This document shows positions 17,424-26,072 of a stretch of 46,842 nt of DNA, piece by piece. The position numbers were made by a program, and so were the translations under genes. The notes under the pieces were generated by a model, which was given only the letters and a program-made list of their open reading frames with translations, did no database searches and had not been told where the DNA came from. Source of the stretch: Desulfobacteraceae bacterium (GTDB lineage: Bacteria; Desulfobacterota; Desulfobacteria; Desulfobacterales; Desulfobacteraceae); contig QZLA01000187.1 in the NCBI GenBank assembly GCA_004796375.1, positions 1-46,842 of the forward strand. The letters are read 5' to 3'. Each line of letters begins with the position of its first letter. Positions within the stretch are counted from its first letter, which is position 1.

Positions 17424-18332
17424 ATGAAGATTCTGGTTGGATATAATGGAGGAGAGGTGGGCAGAAAAGCCCTGTCCGCTGCCCGCGATTACGCCAAACT
17501 GCACCAGGCGTCCCTGGTTTATGTGCTTACCTCCATGGAAGGCGGCGCTTCGGAAAAACAGGCCGATATTATCAAAGCTCAGGAGGGGCTTACCTTTGCC
17601 AGAAGCTTTATTGAAGATGCCGGCATTACCTGCGATGCACAGGAAAGTGTCCGGGGACTCTCTCCAGGAGAAGATCTGGTGATGTTTGCCCAGGAAAACG
17701 ACGTGGACCATATCTTCCTGGGCCTGAAGAAAAAGTCCAGGGCCCAGAAATTGATCTTGGGGTCCACTTCCCGGCACGTGATCCTCAAAGCATCCTGTCC
17801 GGTCACTACGGTAAAATTTGACCTGGAAACGCTCAGTGATCATGAGATTCTCAAGGATCGAAGAATACTGATTGTGGATGATGAACCCGACATCGTGGAA
17901 ACCATAGAAGAGATCCTGGATATGTGCACCCTGGATACGGCCGGGGACTTTGACACGGCAAAAAATCTTCTGGATGAAAAGACATATGATGCCGCCGTTC
18001 TGGATATTATGGGTGTTCAAGGCTATGACATCCTGGATATCACCACCCGAAAAGAGATCCCCTCGCTGATGCTCACCGCCCATGCACTTACCCCCGACAA
18101 CCTGAAGGTGTCTCTTGAAAAGGGGGCGGATGCGTATGTGCCCAAAGATGAACTGGCCAATATTGACGAACATATGGCCGATGTGATCAAAACCCGGATT
18201 GCCGGCAAAACAGGCTATGGGGCCTGGTTCAGCAACCTTAGACCGTTTTTCGACAAAACTTTTGGGCAGGGCTGGCGGGATAAGGACCGTAGTTTCTGGA
18301 ACTCTTTTGATGACAAATACGGTGGTGGATAA
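17424..18332 (+). CDS. UspA-receiver fusion protein with conserved tail
   Basis: A 302-residue fusion. Residues 1-132 form a universal stress protein (UspA) domain: it starts MKILVGYNGGEVGRKAL and ends FLGLKKKSRAQKLILGSTSR, the nucleotide-loop region, though the usual second glycine of GxxG is a lysine. Residues 147-265 form a receiver: Asp152/Asp153, phospho-acceptor Asp194 in AVLDIMGVQGYDIL, Thr218 and Lys241. The tail Trp268-Tyr299 (WFSNLRPFFDK to SFDDKY) nearly repeats that of the receiver at 4878-5402. No DNA-binding domain. Last gene of the transporter operon, 26 bases after livF with an AGGAG SD, so it is likely to report on or adjust transport or acyl-CoA metabolism. Partner kinase unknown. 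Confidence 0.9.
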   Translation: MKILVGYNGGEVGRKALSAARDYAKLHQASLVYVLTSMEGGASEKQADIIKAQEGLTFARSFIEDAGITCDAQESVRGLSPGEDLVMFAQENDVDHIFLGLKKKSRAQKLILGSTSRHVILKASCPVTTVKFDLETLSDHEILKDRRILIVDDEPDIVETIEEILDMCTLDTAGDFDTAKNLLDEKTYDAAVLDIMGVQGYDILDITTRKEIPSLMLTAHALTPDNLKVSLEKGADAYVPKDELANIDEHMADVIKTRIAGKTGYGAWFSNLRPFFDKTFGQGWRDKDRSFWNSFDDKYGGG

Positions 18333-18347
18333 TCCCCTGAAAACAAC

Positions 18348-18375
18348 GGCCGCAGGCAAATCATCCCCTGCGGCC
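18348..18375. terminator. Bidirectional terminator between convergent operons
   Basis: GGCCGCAGG (18348-18356) and CCTGCGGCC (18367-18375) are perfect 9-bp GC-rich arms with a 10-nt loop, between the stop of the UspA-receiver gene and the stop of hbd. T-rich sequence on the plus side is weak, so it may be only partly intrinsic. Confidence 0.65.
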
Positions 18376-18401
18376 ATCTGTGTCGTTATAAGAATTTTTA
18401 A

Positions 18402-19250
18402 TCAGTATTCATAAAACCCTTTTCCGGTTTTTCTCCCCAGCCATCCGGCCTCAACATATTTCCTCAAGAGCGGGCAGGGTCTGTATTTGGAATCCTTGAA
18501 CCCGTCATACAGGGTCTCCATAATGGCCAGGCATGTATCCAGGCCGATCAGATCCGCCAGGGCCAGCGGCCCCATGGGGTGATTCATCCCCAGTTTCATG
18601 ACCGTATCGATATCTTCAGCCTTTCCCACCCCCTGGTACAGGCAGAAGACCGCTTCATTAATCATGGGCAGCAGTACCCGGTTGGCGATAAAACCGGGGA
18701 AATCATTGGCTTCTGCCGGCGTTTTCCCGAACTTTTCACACAGGTCCATGGTGATCTTAAACGTGTCTTCCGACGTGGCAATCCCTTTGATGACCTCTAC
18801 CAGTTTCATTACCGGTACCGGGTTCATGAAATGCATGCCGATCACTTTATCCGGCCGTGAGGTTCTGGCGGCAATGCGGCCGATGGGAATGGAGGAGGTG
18901 TTGGTGGACAAAATTACCTCAGGTGCGCAGATGGCATCCAGGTCTTCAAAGATTTTAAACTTCAGGTCTTCACGCTCCACCGCAGCTTCCACGACAAAAT
19001 CCACGGACGCCATATCCTTGAGGTCCGTGGTCGTGCTGATCCTTCCCAGGATATCATTTTTGGTGGCTTCATCAATCTTTTCCTTTTTTACCATACGGTC
19101 CAGGTTTTTGGTAATAAAGGCCACGCCCTTTTCACAGAACTCCTCCTTGATATCACTCATCAGCACGTCAAGACCGCTTGCAGCCGCCACCTGGGCGATA
19201 CCATTGCCCATCTGGCCGGCGCCGATCACTCCGAATTTTTTTACTTCCAT
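18402..19250 (-). CDS. hbd: 3-hydroxybutyryl-CoA dehydrogenase
   Basis: Cytosolic NAD(P)-dependent enzyme that oxidises (S)-3-hydroxybutyryl-CoA to acetoacetyl-CoA. At 282 residues it has the exact length of clostridial Hbd. The Rossmann motif is FGVIGAGQMGNGIAQVAA (residues 6-23). The catalytic region has STNTSSIPIGRIAA and GMHFMNPVPVMKLVEVI with the catalytic His, and the C-terminal domain has GFIANRVLLPMINEA and NHPMGPLALADLIGLD. ATG 19250 follows a strong AAAGGAGG SD. Last gene of the tetR-icmF-thiolase-hbd operon; it ends at a hairpin shared with the convergent transporter operon. In the context it runs in the oxidative direction, feeding thiolase. Confidence 0.95.
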   Translation of the reverse strand: MEVKKFGVIGAGQMGNGIAQVAAASGLDVLMSDIKEEFCEKGVAFITKNLDRMVKKEKIDEATKNDILGRISTTTDLKDMASVDFVVEAAVEREDLKFKIFEDLDAICAPEVILSTNTSSIPIGRIAARTSRPDKVIGMHFMNPVPVMKLVEVIKGIATSEDTFKITMDLCEKFGKTPAEANDFPGFIANRVLLPMINEAVFCLYQGVGKAEDIDTVMKLGMNHPMGPLALADLIGLDTCLAIMETLYDGFKDSKYRPCPLLRKYVEAGWLGRKTGKGFYEY

Positions 19251-19330
19251 CTTTCCTCCTTTACATGGCTTAACAGACCATGGGATTGAACATCAGTTGA
19301 ATGTCATGACTGCCGGGTCTGGTGTCGGGT

Positions 19331-20506
19331 TTACCGGTTAACCACCAGGGCCACGGCCTCTCCGCCTCCCAGGCAAAGTGATGCCAGGCCTTTTTTAACA
19401 TCTCTGCGTTTCATTTCATAAAGCAGCGTGGTCAACACCCGGGCGCCGGATGCACCGATGGGATGCCCCAGTGCCACTGAACCGCCGTTGACATTCACCT
19501 TTTCAGGATCCAGTTCCAACACCCGGTTAATCCCTGCGGATGATCCGGAAAAGGCTTCGTTGATTTCAAACAGGTCGATGTCTGAAATGGATGCCCCCTC
19601 CTTTTCCAGCACTCTGGGAATGGCATAGATCGGTGCCATGAGCACATATTTCATATCAATACCATAAGACGCCTGGGCGCCGATGGTGGCAAAGATCTCA
19701 CACCCCAATGCATTTGCCTTTTCCTCGCTCATCAGGACCAGTGCGGCGGCACCGTCTGAAATAATGGAGGCATTGCCTGCGGTTCCCACACCGTCCTTTT
19801 TAAAGGCAGGCCTCATTTTAGAAAGGGTTTCATAATCAGTGGGCTGGGGGCATTCATCCGTATCAAATACTTTGGGATCGCCTTTTCTCTGGGGGATGTC
19901 AACCGGAACAATTTCATCCTTGAATCGGCCGGATGACACGGATTCGTTGGCGCGCCGGAATGATTCAGCCGCAAACCGGTCCTGGTCCTCCCGGGTGATC
20001 TCCCACTTTTCCGAGCTCAGTTCATTGGACATGCCCATATGGAAATCATTGATCACATCCCACAGCCCGTCGTGAACCATGTGGTCCTCGATTTTACCCG
20101 GCCCCATGCGGTGTCCCCAACGGGCTTTATCCATGTAGTAGGGCGCCATACTCATATTTTCCATTCCCCCGGCAACCACCACGTCGGCATCGCCGCACTG
20201 GATGGCCTGGGCGCCGAGCATCACTGCCTTCAGGGACGAGCCGCACACCTTATTCACGGTAATGGCCTGGACATCCCAGGGCAGTTCCGCCTTGACCGCA
20301 GCCAGTTTTCCCGGATTCTGCCCATAACCGCAGGGCAGTACCATCCCCATGATGCATTCGTTGATCTCCTCTTTATCAATACCGGCCCGTTTGACCGCCT
20401 CCTTGATGACATGGGCACCCAGGTCAGTGGCCCCCATGGTCTTCAACGATCCGCCGAAACTGGCCAGCGGGGTCCTGACCGCACTTACGATAACCGCTTT
20501 TCTCAT
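19331..20506 (-). CDS. Acetyl-CoA acetyltransferase (acetoacetyl-CoA thiolase)
   Basis: A 391-residue class II thiolase that cleaves acetoacetyl-CoA with CoA to two acetyl-CoA, or the reverse. The nucleophile is Cys88 in NKVCGSSLKAVMLG; the second active-site block is GGSVALGHPIGASGARV and the third CLGGGEAVALV with the acid/base cysteine. I chose ATG 20506, with SD AGGAG at 20516-20512, over the preceding GTG, which sits only 2 nt from the SD. It lies between icmF and hbd on the same strand, completing the last step of butyryl-CoA oxidation. A broader 3-ketoacyl-CoA substrate range is possible. Confidence 0.94.
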   Translation of the reverse strand: MRKAVIVSAVRTPLASFGGSLKTMGATDLGAHVIKEAVKRAGIDKEEINECIMGMVLPCGYGQNPGKLAAVKAELPWDVQAITVNKVCGSSLKAVMLGAQAIQCGDADVVVAGGMENMSMAPYYMDKARWGHRMGPGKIEDHMVHDGLWDVINDFHMGMSNELSSEKWEITREDQDRFAAESFRRANESVSSGRFKDEIVPVDIPQRKGDPKVFDTDECPQPTDYETLSKMRPAFKKDGVGTAGNASIISDGAAALVLMSEEKANALGCEIFATIGAQASYGIDMKYVLMAPIYAIPRVLEKEGASISDIDLFEINEAFSGSSAGINRVLELDPEKVNVNGGSVALGHPIGASGARVLTTLLYEMKRRDVKKGLASLCLGGGEAVALVVNR

Positions 20507-20583
20507 CACAACTCCTGATAGTTATATTTTAATTACAAAGTGATCATATTGAAGTTAAGCACGCCCTGTCAATAAAAATGTGC

Positions 20584-23500
20584 TTACATGTTCCGCCTGT
20601 ATTTTCCGCCAACTTCATACAGGGCCTGGGTGATACTGCCCAAGGAGCAGCTCTTCACCGTCTCCATGAGTTCCTCAAACAGATTGCCGCCGTTAAGGGC
20701 CGTCTGTTTCAGTGACTGCAGTGCTGCTTCGGAACTGTCTTTGTTTTTGTCCTTAAACGCACCCAGCCGTTCAAGCTGATCATCTTTCTGCTCATCCGTA
20801 GCCCTTGCCAGTTCAAGCAGTGAGGCCATCTGGGCATAATCCGCATCCGGATCCTGAAACGTGTTGACGCCGATAATAGGGAGCCCCCCGGAATGCTTGA
20901 GGTGCTCATAATACATGGATTCTTCCTGGATCTTGCCGCGCTGATACCCGGTTTCCATGGCCCCGAGGACCCCGCCCCTCTCCGTGATCCGTTCAAATTC
21001 AACCAGGACGGCCTCTTCCACGAGATCGGTCAATTCATCCACGATAAAACTGCCCTGCATTGGATTCTCGTTTTTAGCCAGGCCCCACTCCCTGTTGATG
21101 ATCAGTTGGATGGCCAGGGCCCGCCTGACCGACTCGGCCGACGGTGTGGTGATCGCTTCATCAAAGGCGTTGGTGTGAAGGCTGTTGCAGTTGTCATAGA
21201 TGGCGCATAACGCCTGCAGCGTGGTGCGGATATCATTGAATTGAATATCCTGGCTGTGCAGGGAACGGCCCGAAGTCTGGATATGATATTTCAACTTCTG
21301 TGCCTTATCATTACCGCCGTATTTATTCTTCATGGCCACCGACCAGATGCGGCGCGCCACCCGGCCGATCACCGTATACTCCGGATCCATGCCATTGGAA
21401 AAGAAAAAGGAAAGATTCGGGGCAAACGTGTTGATATCCATTCCGCGGGCCAGGTAGTACTCCACATAGGTAAACCCGTTGGCCAGGGTCAGTGCCAGCT
21501 GGGTGATGGGGTTGGCGCCGGCCTCGGCAATATGGTACCCGGAGATGGAGACAGAATAAAAGTTTCTGACCTGGTGATCATTGAAGTACTGCTGGATATC
21601 TCCCATCATTTTGAGCGCAAACTCGATGGAAAAGACACAGGTATTCTGCCCCTGATCCTCTTTGAGGATATCTGCCTGCACGGTACCCCTGACATTGGAC
21701 AGGGCATACTGCTTGATCTCCGCCATCTCCGTATCATCGGGCTTGCGTCCGTTTTCCTCTCGGAATTTTTCGACCTTCTGCTCAATGGCCGTGTTCATGA
21801 ACATGGCCAGCATCATGGGTGCCGGGCCGTTGATGGTCATGGATACCGAATTGTTGGGGGCACACAGATCAAACCCGGAATAGAGTACTTTGGCATCATC
21901 AAGGGTACAGATGCTCACGCCTGAGGTGCCGATCTTGCCGTAGATGTCCGGCCGGGTGTCCGGGTCAAACCCGTAGAGGGTCACCGAATCAAAGGCTGTG
22001 GAAAGGCGTTTGGCCGGGTAATTCTCAGAAAGCAGTTTAAATCGCCGGTTGGTATCGGCGGGTCCCCCCTCGCCGGCAAACATCCGGGTGGGGTCTTCAT
22101 CTGCCCGTTTAAGGGGGAACACCCCGGCGGTGTAGGGAAATTCTCCGGCCAGGTTTTCCTTTCTCATCCATTTATAGGCTTCACCCGGATCCTCAAACTT
22201 GGGCATGGCGATCTTGGGAATTTTAACATGGGACAGGGACTTCGAATACAGGGGCAGCCTGAACTCCTTGTCCCTTACATGGTAGACCAGCTCATCCCTG
22301 GCATAGGTCTCAGACAGCACCTTGAATCTTTCAATAATCTCATCGGTTTCTTCGGTAACGGCAACGCCCTGGATCTCCAATTTGAGTTTATCAAGGGCTG
22401 CATTGTAGGTATCGTTGTTCTCACCCTCAAGCAGCACAATCGATTCGGTCAGGTGCCAGCGCCTTCGTACCGCTTCAATCTGCTCCTCGGTTTCCTGGTG
22501 GTAGGCCCGGACCGTATCGGCGATTTCCGCCAGGTACCGGGTCCGCTCACCCGGGATAATGATGGTCTTTGAGGTGGATGCTTTAACACCGGTTCTCTTA
22601 AGAGACGTTTCAAACGAAATGCCCTTGCGCGCCGCTATGAGATCCAGAAGCCCGTGGTAAAATGCAGTAACGCCATCATCATTGAATTTCGATGCAATGG
22701 TGCCATACACCGGCATTTCAGCCGGCTGTTTATCCCACTGTTTTCTATTTCGCTGCACCTGTTTCCTGACATCCCGCAAGGCATCCTCACTGCCCTTTTT
22801 CTCATACTTGTTAACCACCACAATATCGGCATAGTCCAGCATATCGATCTTCTCAAGCTGGGACGGGGCACCGAACTCAGCAGTCATGACATAGATGGAC
22901 ATATCCACCAGATCCACGACCCTTGAATCCCCCTGGCCGATACCTGCGGTTTCAACGATCACGATATCGTAACCTGCAGCCTTTGCCACATTGACAGCAT
23001 CGGGCAGGGCCTCGGGCAGCTCACTCTGGGATTTCCTCGTGGCCAGGGAACGCATATACACCCGCCCGGTTTCGATGGAATTCATCCGGATGCGATCACC
23101 CAACAAGGCACCGCCGGTTTTCCTTCGGGAAGGATCACATGAGATGATCGCCACATTCACATCCTCAAGGTCCATCAGGATCCTCAGAATCAATTCATCC
23201 GTGAGCGAGGATTTGCCGGCCCCGCCCGTCCCGGTCAGACCGATGACCGGCGTATCAAGGGCAGATGCCATCCGGCTGACGTCATCCCTGATTTTGTCCA
23301 GGCGGGCGTCAGATCGTGTGGATGACTCCTGGACCGCTGTGATAAAATTGGCGGTCACATACTTCTCTTCCACCTTCAGCCGACTGAAATCAAGAGTGTC
23401 ATAATCCACGGACTCCACATCCATGGTTTGTATCATGTCATTAATAATTCCCTGGAGCCCCAGGTTGACCCCATCCTCCGGAGAATATATCCGCGCAACC

Positions 23501-23853
23501 CCGTAGGCATGCAGCTCCTTCATCTCTGACGGGACAATCACGCCCCCGCCGCCGCCGAACACTTTGATGTGTGAGGCGTTATTCTCCCTGAGCAGGTCGA
23601 CGATGTACTTAAAAAATTCCACATGGCCGCCCTGGTAACTTGAAACGGCAATGCCCTGGGCATCCTCTTCAATGGCTGCGTCAACCACCTCTTTGGCAGA
23701 CCGGTTGTGACCGATATGAATCACCTCTGCACCGGAATCCTGAAGGATTCGTCTCATGATATTGATGGAAGCATCATGGCCGTCAAACAGTGCTGTTGCC
23801 GTGACCACCTTGACTGAATTCTGAGGTTTGTACACCATGTCCATATTGTTCAT
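20584..23853 (-). CDS. icmF: Fused isobutyryl-CoA mutase IcmF
   Basis: Adenosylcobalamin-dependent enzyme of 1,089 residues interconverting isobutyryl-CoA and n-butyryl-CoA, with its own G-protein chaperone fused in. Domains in order: B12-binding (about 12-140, cobalt-ligand His26 in [10 protein letters not shown]), MeaB-like GTPase (about 200-410; P-loop GTGGAGKS at 208-215, then [25 protein letters not shown] and NKYEKKG), linker, and TIM-barrel mutase (about 530-1089). Substrate-selecting positions equivalent to Tyr89 and Arg207 of methylmalonyl-CoA mutase read Phe592 (RMFAGEGG) and Gln736 (EDQGQNTC), the isobutyryl-CoA pattern. ATG 23853 follows AAAGGAG with 8 nt spacing, better than an upstream TTG at 23877. 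Cotranscribed after tetR. Confidence 0.95.
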   Translation of the reverse strand: MNNMDMVYKPQNSVKVVTATALFDGHDASINIMRRILQDSGAEVIHIGHNRSAKEVVDAAIEEDAQGIAVSSYQGGHVEFFKYIVDLLRENNASHIKVFGGGGGVIVPSEMKELHAYGVARIYSPEDGVNLGLQGIINDMIQTMDVESVDYDTLDFSRLKVEEKYVTANFITAVQESSTRSDARLDKIRDDVSRMASALDTPVIGLTGTGGAGKSSLTDELILRILMDLEDVNVAIISCDPSRRKTGGALLGDRIRMNSIETGRVYMRSLATRKSQSELPEALPDAVNVAKAAGYDIVIVETAGIGQGDSRVVDLVDMSIYVMTAEFGAPSQLEKIDMLDYADIVVVNKYEKKGSEDALRDVRKQVQRNRKQWDKQPAEMPVYGTIASKFNDDGVTAFYHGLLDLIAARKGISFETSLKRTGVKASTSKTIIIPGERTRYLAEIADTVRAYHQETEEQIEAVRRRWHLTESIVLLEGENNDTYNAALDKLKLEIQGVAVTEETDEIIERFKVLSETYARDELVYHVRDKEFRLPLYSKSLSHVKIPKIAMPKFEDPGEAYKWMRKENLAGEFPYTAGVFPLKRADEDPTRMFAGEGGPADTNRRFKLLSENYPAKRLSTAFDSVTLYGFDPDTRPDIYGKIGTSGVSICTLDDAKVLYSGFDLCAPNNSVSMTINGPAPMMLAMFMNTAIEQKVEKFREENGRKPDDTEMAEIKQYALSNVRGTVQADILKEDQGQNTCVFSIEFALKMMGDIQQYFNDHQVRNFYSVSISGYHIAEAGANPITQLALTLANGFTYVEYYLARGMDINTFAPNLSFFFSNGMDPEYTVIGRVARRIWSVAMKNKYGGNDKAQKLKYHIQTSGRSLHSQDIQFNDIRTTLQALCAIYDNCNSLHTNAFDEAITTPSAESVRRALAIQLIINREWGLAKNENPMQGSFIVDELTDLVEEAVLVEFERITERGGVLGAMETGYQRGKIQEESMYYEHLKHSGGLPIIGVNTFQDPDADYAQMASLLELARATDEQKDDQLERLGAFKDKNKDSSEAALQSLKQTALNGGNLFEELMETVKSCSLGSITQALYEVGGKYRRNM

Positions 23854-23914
23854 TTCCTTCGCTCCTTTGAACCCCAATGTCTAATTTATTCAAACATATT
23901 TTAAAGATCCGGTG

Positions 23915-24577
23915 TTAAACCGATTCCTCAAACACCAGACCGAGGATAAAATCGGTCTGCAGTGTGATATACTCGTCAATAGAATAGTCATGTTTTAAAT
24001 GCCACCTTCTAAAGGCCCACATATGACCGAGCACGGAAATATTATGGCCCACCAGGTTCATCATCTTCCCGTCCATGCGGGGAAAATTTCCTTTTCCGGA
24101 AAGCTGTCCCAAAGCCTGGATAAAAATATCCGTGATGTTGAGCTCATTTTCCAGAACGGAATTTCTCCATTTTTCGGGCAGAAACTGAGTGACCTGGTAC
24201 ATCAGGAGCATATGATCCGCCATCTTGTCACATACAAAAAAATACTCCCTGATCACCTCGGCCAAACGCTCCCGTCCGCCCCCGGTCCTTGCCAATGCCT
24301 CTTCAACCGCCTCCTGTACCTCCTCGTGAATATTCTTGCAGACCAGGTAGAGCAGGTCCTCCTTGGAGCTGACATATTCATACAGAGAACCGATGGAGAA
24401 GTTCGCGGCCTTAGCGATCATCCGGGTGGTGGTTTTATGGTATCCATGACGGACAAACAGCTTAACCGTTGAATCTACGATCTGGCGCCGTCTTTCCTGG
24501 ACAAGTTCAGGATTTTTAATCTGGGTGGGGACTTCACCGACAATCGCCTTTTGCGGGACAGATTCTTTTTTACCCAA
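23915..24577 (-). CDS. TetR-family transcriptional regulator
   Basis: A 220-residue regulator. The helix-turn-helix is near the N-terminus: RRRQIVDSTVKLFVRHGYHK, then MIAKAANFSIGSLYEYVSSKEDLL (about 29-77). The C-terminal ligand domain is helical and unassigned; family members near acyl-CoA genes often bind acyl-CoA. The start is TTG 24577 after AAAGGAG with 8 nt spacing; no ATG or GTG exists before the DNA-binding domain, so a weak start codon seems real. First gene of its operon with icmF 61 bases downstream, and divergent from the acyl-CoA dehydrogenase operon. A 20-bp palindrome sits at its own transcription start, indicating autoregulation, and the same motif occurs at two other promoters. 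Confidence 0.9.
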   Translation of the reverse strand: MGKKESVPQKAIVGEVPTQIKNPELVQERRRQIVDSTVKLFVRHGYHKTTTRMIAKAANFSIGSLYEYVSSKEDLLYLVCKNIHEEVQEAVEEALARTGGGRERLAEVIREYFFVCDKMADHMLLMYQVTQFLPEKWRNSVLENELNITDIFIQALGQLSGKGNFPRMDGKMMNLVGHNISVLGHMWAFRRWHLKHDYSIDEYITLQTDFILGLVFEESV

Positions 24578-24620
24578 ATTTGCGGCTCCTTTCCGTCAAT
24601 TGATTTTGAGAAGAGGACTC

Positions 24621-24640
24621 TTGAACGAGCGCTCGGTCAA
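24621..24640. promoter_or_regulatory. Putative TetR operator, copy 2 (own promoter)
   Basis: TTGAACGAGCGCTCGGTCAA is a 20-bp palindrome with only one asymmetric pair (A against G). It lies immediately downstream of the -10 box of the tetR promoter, at the expected transcription start, a classical autorepression position. It is the most symmetrical of the three copies in the window. Confidence 0.8.
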
Positions 24641-24646
24641 TATAAG

Positions 24647-24675
24647 GTGTTACAATGATTGCCCATCCTTGTCAA
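24647..24675 (-). promoter_or_regulatory. Promoter of the tetR-icmF-thiolase-hbd operon
   Basis: Reading the minus strand, TTGACA (24675-24670) is followed at 17 bp by TAACAC (24652-24647), a weak three-of-six -10. A TATATT lies just downstream and could serve as an alternative -10. Either way, the 24621-24640 palindrome covers the start site. Confidence 0.6.
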
Positions 24676-24731
24676 GCGCCAAAACCACATCCCCCAACAT
24701 TTGATTTAACCCGCTAATTTTAAAAAAAAGT

Positions 24732-24760
24732 TTGACAAAACCCGTTGTATAAACGATAGT
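24732..24760 (+). promoter_or_regulatory. Promoter of the acyl-CoA dehydrogenase operon
   Basis: TTGACA (24732-24737) and GATAGT (24755-24760, four of six) are separated by 17 bp. The sequence from -35 to operator parallels the promoter at 8696 almost base for base, with small indels, suggesting a shared origin or strong selection on the whole block. Confidence 0.7.
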
Positions 24761-24771
24761 GAATTCATCAG

Positions 24772-24791
24772 AAGACTGAGCGCTCGATCAG
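24772..24791. promoter_or_regulatory. Putative TetR operator, copy 3
   Basis: GACTGAGCGCTCGATCAG with the core GAGCGCTC at 24778-24785, about 12 bp downstream of the -10 box. The right half GCTCGATCA matches the half-site GCTCGGTCA of the tetR copy. Repression from here would coordinate this operon with tetR-icmF and with the operon at 8858. Confidence 0.78.
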
Positions 24792-24873
24792 GTTCCTTTT
24801 AAACAGCGCATGACAATAGGCAAAACTGCAATATAACAAATAGTTAAAACCCTAATCATGAAGGAGGCTCACG

Positions 24874-26022
24874 GTGGATTTTGATCTTACTAAAGAGCAG
24901 GAAATGATCCGGAAGGAAGTCAGAAAATTTGCCCTAAAGGAGATTGATCCCATTGCCGGTGAATTGGATGAGAAAGAGGCGTTTTCTGAGGAATTGACCC
25001 AAAAGATGGGAGAGATCGGGTTATTCGGCATGTTTGTATCCGAAGAATATGACGGCCAGGGCATGGATTATATCTCCTACATTATTGCGGTTGAAGAGAT
25101 CGCCAGAATAGACGGCTCACAGGCCGCAACCATAGCTGCCGGAAACTCTCTGGGAATCGGGCCGATCTATTACTTCGGTACGGAAGAACAGAAACAGAAA
25201 TATTTGCCCGGACTCTGCAGCGGCGAAGGCCTATGGGGATTTGGCCTGACTGAACCCACCGCGGGATCCGATGCCGGCGGAAGCAAAACCACGGCCGTCC
25301 AGGACGGGGATGAATGGGTGATCAACGGTTCAAAGATCTTTATCACCAATGCCGCATCCGATATGACCATGGGGGTCACGGTCCAGGCCATTACCGGCAC
25401 CCGTGACAACGGCAAACCCGAATACTCCTGCTTCCTGGTGGAGAGCGGCACACCGGGATTCAAGGCCGTGCCCATGCACAACAAGCTGATGTGGCGCGCA
25501 TCCAATACCGCTGAACTCTATTTCGATGATGTCAGGGTCCCCAAGGAAAATATCCTGGGCAACAAGGGTGACGGGTTCCACCAGATGCTCAAGACCCTTG
25601 ACGGCGGACGCCTGTCCATCGGCGCCATGGGCCTTGGCGGGGCCCAGGGAGCCTATGATCTGGCCCTGAAATATGCCAGGGAAAGAGAGCAGTTTGGTCA
25701 ACCCATTTCCAAATTCCAGGCCGTGGCCTTTAAGCTGGCTGATTCGGCCATGGAGATCGAATGTGCACGAAATGTTCTTTACAAAGCCTGCTGGCTCAAG
25801 GATCAGAAGCGCCCCTTTGAGAAGGAGGCGGCCATGGGCAAACTCTATGCCTCTGAAGTCATGAGCCGGGTGGCCGATCATGCGGTACAGATCCATGGTG
25901 GATACGGTTTGATGAAGGAATACAAGGTTGAACGGTTTTACCGTGACCAGAAGCTGCTCGAGATCGGGGAAGGAACGTCTGAAGTCCAGAGAATTGTTAT
26001 TTCCAGGTATATCGGCTGCTGA
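24874..26022 (+). CDS. Short-chain acyl-CoA dehydrogenase (butyryl-CoA dehydrogenase-like)
   Basis: A 382-residue FAD enzyme oxidising acyl-CoA to trans-2-enoyl-CoA and passing electrons to ETF, which is not encoded here. Motifs: FGLTEPTAGSDAGG (flavin/substrate binding), YAREREQFGQPISKFQ, and QIHGGYGLMKEY. The catalytic base is Glu366 in LEIGEGTSEVQR, the position used by short- and medium-chain enzymes; isovaleryl-CoA dehydrogenase usually has a non-acidic residue there, arguing against that identity. The start is GTG 24874 after AAGGAGG (spacing about 7). First gene of the operon controlled by the 24772 operator. Likely substrate is n-butyryl-CoA made by IcmF; isobutyryl- or 2-methylbutyryl-CoA remain possible. 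Confidence 0.9.
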   Translation: MDFDLTKEQEMIRKEVRKFALKEIDPIAGELDEKEAFSEELTQKMGEIGLFGMFVSEEYDGQGMDYISYIIAVEEIARIDGSQAATIAAGNSLGIGPIYYFGTEEQKQKYLPGLCSGEGLWGFGLTEPTAGSDAGGSKTTAVQDGDEWVINGSKIFITNAASDMTMGVTVQAITGTRDNGKPEYSCFLVESGTPGFKAVPMHNKLMWRASNTAELYFDDVRVPKENILGNKGDGFHQMLKTLDGGRLSIGAMGLGGAQGAYDLALKYAREREQFGQPISKFQAVAFKLADSAMEIECARNVLYKACWLKDQKRPFEKEAAMGKLYASEVMSRVADHAVQIHGGYGLMKEYKVERFYRDQKLLEIGEGTSEVQRIVISRYIGC

Positions 26023-26072
26023 TACGACCCGCTCCCGCAATGTTTGGATAATTCCTTAAAATGGAGAATATC

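Noticed and set aside
17403-18377. Long open frame (324 codons) antisense to the UspA-receiver gene
   Set aside because: Shadow of a clear fusion protein; its end overlaps the terminator hairpin.
23776-23800. Apparent loss of the glycine in the B12 DxHxxG motif (DGHDAS)
   Set aside because: IcmF proteins normally have a DGHDA-type motif, so this is not a defect; the cobalt-ligand His is present.
20584-23853. Methylmalonyl-CoA mutase as identity for the large mutase
   Set aside because: The fused order (B12 domain, GTPase, barrel) and Phe592/Gln736 in place of Tyr/Arg fit IcmF instead.
24858-24884. Eight-codon frame ATG AAG GAG ... TGA overlapping the GTG start of the dehydrogenase
   Set aside because: It contains the SD of the main gene and lacks one of its own; probably chance.
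24874-26022. Isovaleryl-CoA dehydrogenase as identity for the dehydrogenase
   Set aside because: The glutamate in EIGEGTSE is at the short-chain/butyryl-type position; isovaleryl-CoA dehydrogenases have their base elsewhere.
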